Shown: piece by piece, positions 59,310-64,000 of the stretch | Layout of the letters: each line of letters opens with the position of its first letter | Position numbering within the stretch: position 1 is the first letter of the stretch | Assembly: GCA_905372355.1 (NCBI GenBank) | Contig: CAJPOT010000008.1 | Coordinates: 1 to 64,000 of the forward strand | Direction of reading: 5' to 3' | Source: an uncultured Selenomonas sp. | GTDB taxonomy: Bacteria; Bacillota; Negativicutes; Selenomonadales; Selenomonadaceae | Length of the DNA: 64,000 nucleotides | Notes under the pieces: generated by a model | Database searches by the model: none | What the model was told of the DNA's origin: nothing | The model's input: only the letters and a program-made list of their open reading frames with translations | Position numbers and translations under genes: made by a program

Positions 59310-61487
59310 ATGAAGAAGACGATTGACAGCCACGAGCACACGCACAGCCACGACCATAGCCACGACCACGAACATGTCCACACGCATGATCATGTACACA
59401 CACATGATCACGACCACGCACACCCTGCCTGGCAGCCGCACACGCACGATGCGGCGCATCCGCACACGCACGGCGGCGTCAACGACTATATGCAGGCCGT
59501 CTCCGCCTACCGCAAGACGTTCGCCTCAAAGCAGGATGTGCTCGACAAGACGCCCGATCCCGCCGTGCGCGAGATGCTGCTGCACATGGAACAGATCGGC
59601 TGCGATACGGCGTTCGACCGCTTCGATCAGCAGAAGCCGCAGTGTTCTTTCGGCCTCGCTGGCGTCTGCTGCAAGAACTGCAACATGGGGCCGTGCAAGA
59701 TCACGGCGAAGAGCCCGCGCGGCGTCTGCGGCGCCGATGCCGATCTCATCGTCTCGCGCAACCTCCTTCGGAGCGCTGCGGGCGGCGTCGCCCAACACGG
59801 CGCACACGCGCGCGAAGTGCTGTTGTCGCTGAAGTTCGCCGCCGAAGGCAAGCTCAAACTGCCTCTTCTCGGAGCAAAGCGCATCCGCGAGGTCTGCCGT
59901 GCCTTCGGCATCAATACGCGCGGTCAGAGCACGCGCCGCCTCGCGAGCCGCCTTGCCGATGTGCTGCTCGCCGATCTCTCCCGCGCCCTGCCCGAAGAAT
60001 ATCGCTCCATCGCCGCGCTCGCGCCCGCCGAGCGAAAAGAAGTCTGGCAGAAGCTCGACATCCTGCCGATCAGCGCCTACAACGAGGTCTTCGACGCCTT
60101 CCACCGCACGGGCTGCGGCACGGACGGCGATTGGCAGAGCGTCATGAAGCAATTCCTGCGCTGCGGCCTTGCCTTCTGCTACACGGGCGTCGTCGCCGCC
60201 AACATCGCGACCGACGCGCTCTTCGGCGTCGGTCATCGCGCGACCTCGAAGGTCAACGTCGGAGCGCTCAAGAAAGGCTGGGTCAACATCGCCGTGCACG
60301 GCCATCTGCCGACGCTCGTCAGCGAAATCGTGCGCATCGGCCGCACGCAGGAATTCATCGACCTCGCGAAGAAGCACGGCGCAGAGGGCATCCAATTCTA
60401 CGGCATCTGCTGTTCGTGCCTCGCCGCCATGTACCGCTACGAAGGCGTCATCCCGCTCTCGAACGCCGTCGGCGCAGAGCTCGTGCTCGGCACGGGTGCG
60501 CTCGATCTCTGGGTCGCCGACGTGCAGGATGTCTTCCCCTCCATCATGGACGTGGCGCGCTGCTTCAAGACGACCGTCGTCACGACGAGCGATGCGGCTC
60601 GTCTGCCCGGCGCGGAGCACTACGCCTACGACCACCATCACTCGAATGTCGCCGACACGGAGAAAATCGCACGCAAGATCGTCACGCGCGCCATCGAGAG
60701 CTTCGCCGCGCGGCGCGATGTGCCCGTATTCATCCCAGCCTACGAGGTCACAGCAGAGATCGGCTTCAGTGCCGAATCTGTCAGCGAGCGCTACAAGGGA
60801 TTCGGCGCGATTGCAGAAGCGCTGAAGAGCGGCAAGATCCGCGGCATCGTCAACATGGTCGGCTGCAACAACCCGCGCGTCGTCTACGAGCGCGCCATCA
60901 TCGACATCGCTGAGGAGCTAATAAAGAACGACGTCCTCATCTTCACCAACGGCTGCGCCTCGTTCCCACTCTTGAAGCTCGGCTACTGCAGCCTCTCGGC
61001 GCTCGCCAAGACGGGCAGGAATCTGCGCGAATTTCTCGGCGACGACCAGCCGCCCGTATGGCACATGGGCGAGTGCGTCGACAACACGCGCGCCTCGACG
61101 ATCCTCGGCGGCACGGCAGCAGCGGCAGGCAAGGACATCAAGGACATGCCGTTCGCGTTTGCGAGTCCCGAGTGGGCGAACGAGAAGGGACTTGACGCCT
61201 CGCTCGCCTTCCGCCTCTTCGGCATCAACTCCTACCACTGCGTCGAACCGCCCGTACAAGGCTCAACGAACGTCGAGAACTTCCTCAAGAAGGACACGCA
61301 GGAAACGCTCGGCGCCGTCATGACGGTCATCACCGATCCCAAGGCGCTCGCGAAGAAAATGCTCGAAGACATTGACGAAGCGCGTCGGGCGCTCGGCTGG
61401 AAAGCGTGCGCACCGCTGCAGCTTTCCGCCCCAGAAGCGAGCGACGAGACGGATTCCATACCGGCAGCGAAGGCGGCAAACGCATGA
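59310..61487 (+). CDS. Anaerobic CO dehydrogenase (CooS)-like protein with His-rich N-terminus and altered C-cluster site
   Basis: A 725-residue CooS-family protein. Residues 8-54 form a His/Asp tail with more than 20 His. Cys112 and Cys120 (D cluster) and Cys121, 124, 129 and 140 (B cluster) are present. For the Ni-Fe-S C cluster, HGH at 330-332, GICC near 367, Cys519 (GCNNP), Cys549 (NGCA) and Cys589 (GECVDN) are kept. However, the VDVQC motif of true CO dehydrogenases reads ADVQDVFPS, so the ligand Cys is Asp407. CO oxidation is therefore doubtful. No cooC or cooF is adjacent; an ABC transporter follows with 4-bp overlap. AAGGAG precedes ATG 59310. Confidence 0.85.
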   Translation: MKKTIDSHEHTHSHDHSHDHEHVHTHDHVHTHDHDHAHPAWQPHTHDAAHPHTHGGVNDYMQAVSAYRKTFASKQDVLDKTPDPAVREMLLHMEQIGCDTAFDRFDQQKPQCSFGLAGVCCKNCNMGPCKITAKSPRGVCGADADLIVSRNLLRSAAGGVAQHGAHAREVLLSLKFAAEGKLKLPLLGAKRIREVCRAFGINTRGQSTRRLASRLADVLLADLSRALPEEYRSIAALAPAERKEVWQKLDILPISAYNEVFDAFHRTGCGTDGDWQSVMKQFLRCGLAFCYTGVVAANIATDALFGVGHRATSKVNVGALKKGWVNIAVHGHLPTLVSEIVRIGRTQEFIDLAKKHGAEGIQFYGICCSCLAAMYRYEGVIPLSNAVGAELVLGTGALDLWVADVQDVFPSIMDVARCFKTTVVTTSDAARLPGAEHYAYDHHHSNVADTEKIARKIVTRAIESFAARRDVPVFIPAYEVTAEIGFSAESVSERYKGFGAIAEALKSGKIRGIVNMVGCNNPRVVYERAIIDIAEELIKNDVLIFTNGCASFPLLKLGYCSLSALAKTGRNLREFLGDDQPPVWHMGECVDNTRASTILGGTAAAAGKDIKDMPFAFASPEWANEKGLDASLAFRLFGINSYHCVEPPVQGSTNVENFLKKDTQETLGAVMTVITDPKALAKKMLEDIDEARRALGWKACAPLQLSAPEASDETDSIPAAKAANA

Positions 61488-62443
61488 AACAAGCAGCAAG
61501 AAAGCGCATCCTCGTCCTCGCTTCGCTCCTCGCCGTCGTCGGCGCACTCGCCGCCTTCGGCAGCTACCGAAGCGAAGCCGAGCCGCGAGACGTGCGCACC
61601 GTGCGCCTCGCCTACCTGCCGACCACCCATGCCCTGCCGCTCTTTGCCCAAAAGGAAATGGAATCGCCCGACGGTCCCGTCCGGATCGAGCTGATCAAGT
61701 ACGGCTCATGGCCCGAGCTTATGGACGCGCTCAACACGGGGCGCGTCGACGGCGCATCGGTGCTCATCGAGCTTGCCGTCAAAGCGCGCGAACAGGGCAT
61801 CGATCTCAAGGCGGCGACCCTCGGGCACAAGGACGGCAACATCGTCGTCACCCTGCCCGAGATCGAACGCGTCGAAGACCTCAAGGGCAAAGTCTTCGCC
61901 ATCCCGCACAAGCAATCGACGCACAAGCTGCTCCTCGACGAGCTTCTCGCCGCCCACGGCATGACGGAACGCGATCTGAAAGTCGTCGAGATGACGCCGC
62001 CCGAAATGCCCGCCGCACTCGCGCAGAAACAAATCGCCGGCTACTGCGTTGCCGAGCCTTTCGGCTCGCAGGCCATCGCTCTCGGCGCGGGAAAGCTCTT
62101 CGCGCGTGATGACGAACTCTGGAACGAAAGCCCGTGCTGCGCCCTCGTTTTCAACGGCAGCTTCGTGCGCGAAAACGAGGAGCTTGCACGCGCGACGGTC
62201 AAGGCATACATGGAGGCGAGCGAGCATCTGAGCGAACATCCCGAAAGCCGGACAGAGATCGCCGGCCATTTTCTCAAGACGAAGCCCGCCGTACTGGAAA
62301 AATCCTTCGACTGGATCTCCTACGACGATCTCGCCATCAGCGAAGAAACCTACAATGCATTGACCGCACGCATGAAAGCGGCGGGGCTGCTGCAGAAAGC
62401 GCCGCCCTACGAAGACTTCGTCGACCGAAGCCTTCTCCCCTGA
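61484..62443 (+). CDS. ABC transporter substrate-binding protein (NMT1/SsuA-like)
   Basis: A 319-residue periplasmic protein. A signal anchor or signal peptide (RILVLASLLAVVGALAAFGS, no lipobox Cys) precedes an NMT1/THI5-like fold: VRLAYLPTTHALPLFAQKE, DALNTGRVDGASVL, GYCVAEPFGSQA. The family binds sulfonates, nitrate, pyrimidines or similar small ligands. The true ligand is unknown. ATG 61484 overlaps the CooS-like stop (ATGA), so it is translationally coupled to that gene. Confidence 0.86.
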   Translation: MKQAARKRILVLASLLAVVGALAAFGSYRSEAEPRDVRTVRLAYLPTTHALPLFAQKEMESPDGPVRIELIKYGSWPELMDALNTGRVDGASVLIELAVKAREQGIDLKAATLGHKDGNIVVTLPEIERVEDLKGKVFAIPHKQSTHKLLLDELLAAHGMTERDLKVVEMTPPEMPAALAQKQIAGYCVAEPFGSQAIALGAGKLFARDDELWNESPCCALVFNGSFVRENEELARATVKAYMEASEHLSEHPESRTEIAGHFLKTKPAVLEKSFDWISYDDLAISEETYNALTARMKAAGLLQKAPPYEDFVDRSLLP

Positions 62444-62457
62444 AAGGTTTGTGATTT

Positions 62458-63219
62458 ATGAAAAACGTCCGGCATCTTATCGGCGCGGCTGCCGTCACGC
62501 TCCTCTTTTGGCAGGCGATCTGTACGTTCGGCGGCTGGCACGAGGCGCTTTTCCCCTCACCTCTCGCCGCCTTCCTGGGATTTGTCGAGCTCATCAAGGA
62601 CGGTGTGCTCTTCGAGGACGTCGCGGCGAGCCTCGTGCGCTTCGCCGTCGGCTACCTCGCCTCCGTCCTCCTCGCGCTCGCTGCAGGTCTCATTCTCGGC
62701 TGGTACTCCAAGGTATGGGCGTACCTCAACCCCATCGCGCAGGTTCTTCGCCCCGTCTCACCCGTCGCCTGGCTGCCCTTCATCGTGCTCTTCTTCGGCA
62801 TCGGCGAAGCGCCTGCCATCGTCATCATCTTCCTCGCAGCGTTCTTCCCCGTGCTGCTCGCGACTGTCGCCGCCGTGCAGAAGCTCGACCCCGTCTATCT
62901 GAAGGTCGCGCAAAACTTCGGCATCAAAGAGCCTGCCGTCTTCACGAAGATCATCCTGCCCGCCATCTTCCCGCAGATTGCCACGGGGCTTCACCTCGCC
63001 CTCGGCACGGCCTGGGTCTTCCTCGTCGCGGGCGAGATGGTCGGCGCTCAGTCGGGGCTGGGCTTCCTCATCATCGATGCGCGAAACAACCTCAGAGCCG
63101 ACCTCCTGATGGCAGCAATCCTCACCATCGGACTTCTCGGACTTCTCTTGGACAGCGCCATGAACCTCGCCGAGAGGCAGCTTTACCGCGCCTGGGGCAT
63201 ACGAGGAGGGAAATCATGA
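62458..63219 (+). CDS. ABC transporter permease (SsuC/TauC-like)
   Basis: A 253-residue permease with six helices. The ATPase-contact loop is NFGIKEPAVFTKIILPAIFPQIATGLHLALG, close to the EAA motif of SsuC/TauC proteins. VSPVAWLPFIVLFFGIGEAP is also typical. It lies 14 bp after the binding protein and overlaps the ATPase by 4 bp. Confidence 0.9.
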   Translation: MKNVRHLIGAAAVTLLFWQAICTFGGWHEALFPSPLAAFLGFVELIKDGVLFEDVAASLVRFAVGYLASVLLALAAGLILGWYSKVWAYLNPIAQVLRPVSPVAWLPFIVLFFGIGEAPAIVIIFLAAFFPVLLATVAAVQKLDPVYLKVAQNFGIKEPAVFTKIILPAIFPQIATGLHLALGTAWVFLVAGEMVGAQSGLGFLIIDARNNLRADLLMAAILTIGLLGLLLDSAMNLAERQLYRAWGIRGGKS

Positions 63220-63989
63220 GCTACATCGAAATACGAGACGTCTGCCGCCACTATGAACAGAAGGGCACACGCTTCACGGCGCTCTCCCACGTCGACCTAG
63301 CCATCGAGCGCGGCGAATTCATCTGCCTCCTCGGCCCCTCGGGCTGCGGCAAGAGCACGCTCCTCGCGGCGCTCGCGGGCTTCGACCGCGTATCGAGCGG
63401 CAGCGTGCGCATCGCAGGCGAAGAGGTCACCTCGCCCAGCATCAAGAACGTCACGATCTTCCAGAACTACGGCCTCCTGCCGTGGCGCACGGTAGAAAAG
63501 AACGTCGAACTGGGGCTCGAAAGCCTCGGCACAGCGCCCGAAGAGCGCGCAAAGATCGCGCGCCGCTACCTCGCCCTCGTCGGCTTGGAGCGCTTCGCCT
63601 CGCACCATCCCGCGGAACTCTCGGGCGGCATGCAGCAGCGCGTCGCCATCGCGCGCGCCCTCGCCGTCGATCCCGACATCATCTTCATGGATGAACCATT
63701 CGCCGCCCTCGACGCCATCACGCGCATGAGCCTGCAGGACGAGATCTCCGCCATCTGCCGCAGGCAGGGCAAGACCATCATCTTCGTCACGCACGACATC
63801 GACGAAGCCGTCGTGCTCGCCGACCGCGTCGTCGTCATGACGCCGAACCCCGGCAAGGTCAAGAGCATCATCGAAGTCGACCTCCACGGCAAACGTGATC
63901 GCACGAGCCCCGACTTTCTCCACATCCGTGACCGCATCTTCCGCGAATTCTCCCTGAAGCCCGCCGACAAGACGGAATACTACATATAA
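63216..63989 (+). CDS. ABC transporter ATP-binding protein (SsuB/TauB-like)
   Basis: A 257-residue ATPase. Walker A is LLGPSGCGKSTLLAALAG, the signature is LSGGMQQRVAIARAL, Walker B is IIFMDEPFAALDA and the H-loop is IFVTHDIDEAV. The Q-loop FQNYGLLPWRTV is characteristic of the nitrate/taurine/sulfonate group. It is the last gene of the operon in this window and is complete. Confidence 0.92.
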   Translation: MSYIEIRDVCRHYEQKGTRFTALSHVDLAIERGEFICLLGPSGCGKSTLLAALAGFDRVSSGSVRIAGEEVTSPSIKNVTIFQNYGLLPWRTVEKNVELGLESLGTAPEERAKIARRYLALVGLERFASHHPAELSGGMQQRVAIARALAVDPDIIFMDEPFAALDAITRMSLQDEISAICRRQGKTIIFVTHDIDEAVVLADRVVVMTPNPGKVKSIIEVDLHGKRDRTSPDFLHIRDRIFREFSLKPADKTEYYI

Positions 63990-64000
63990 AAAGGGAAGAG

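Overview
The window looks like a chromosomal segment of a member of the Negativicutes, most likely a Selenomonas-type anaerobe. GC content is high, ribosome-binding sites are strong and Firmicutes-like, and valS has a T-box. There is also an O-antigen-ligase-type membrane protein, which fits a Gram-negative envelope, and a methylmalonyl-CoA operon containing an MmdE-like epsilon subunit. The genus is inferred from these traits; no search was possible.

Layout. 1-3600: a tRNA-Gly, a PRTase and LarA on divergent promoters, and a flavoprotein disulfide reductase. 3695-14600: a type III-A CRISPR-Cas locus on the minus strand, in transcription order leader, array, three further repeats, cas1, cas2, cas10, csm2-5, cas6. 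The array is interrupted by a DinJ/YoeB-type toxin-antitoxin module whose toxin gene carries an in-frame TGA. 14624-15690: a secreted ankyrin protein with a long, foldable leader. 15842-23396: an eight-gene operon for succinate-to-propionate conversion (CoA transferase, methylmalonyl-CoA mutase in two subunits, MeaB, epimerase, decarboxylase alpha, epsilon and biotin carrier). 23648-30892: O-antigen ligase family protein, folC, T-box/valS, hslO and a secreted unknown.

31132-42713 (plus strand): a RelBE-like module, fruK-fruA, an ArsR regulator, asparaginase, a pRiA4b-like protein, ychF, an MFS exporter, DUF951, a free-standing CheB esterase domain and a zinc-ribbon membrane protein. 42795-47587 (minus): the remnant of a DUF2075-type helicase, a DUF421/DUF3290 pair, a ZnuBC-like transporter and an ABC-2 exporter. 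47922-54221 (minus): a secreted unknown, an ADP-ribosylglycohydrolase, a zinc-macrodomain and SirTM-type sirtuin pair, an osmoprotectant ABC transporter and a flavin/ferredoxin protein.

54300-54720 holds an undeclared small locus: a 22-residue hydrophobic peptide gene and a short antisense RNA, each behind a near-consensus promoter, converging on a shared 15-bp terminator stem. This has the form of a type I toxin-antitoxin system. 54737-59180 is a sucrose operon (scrA-scrB-scrR) with a LacI-type operator. 59225-63989 is an operon of a CooS-like protein with a long His-rich N-terminus and a Cys-to-Asp change at a C-cluster ligand position, followed by an NMT1/SsuABC-type transporter.

The strongest candidates for something undescribed are the TA cassette inside the CRISPR array, the type I toxin locus with mirrored 5' ends, and the active-site-altered CooS/ABC operon.
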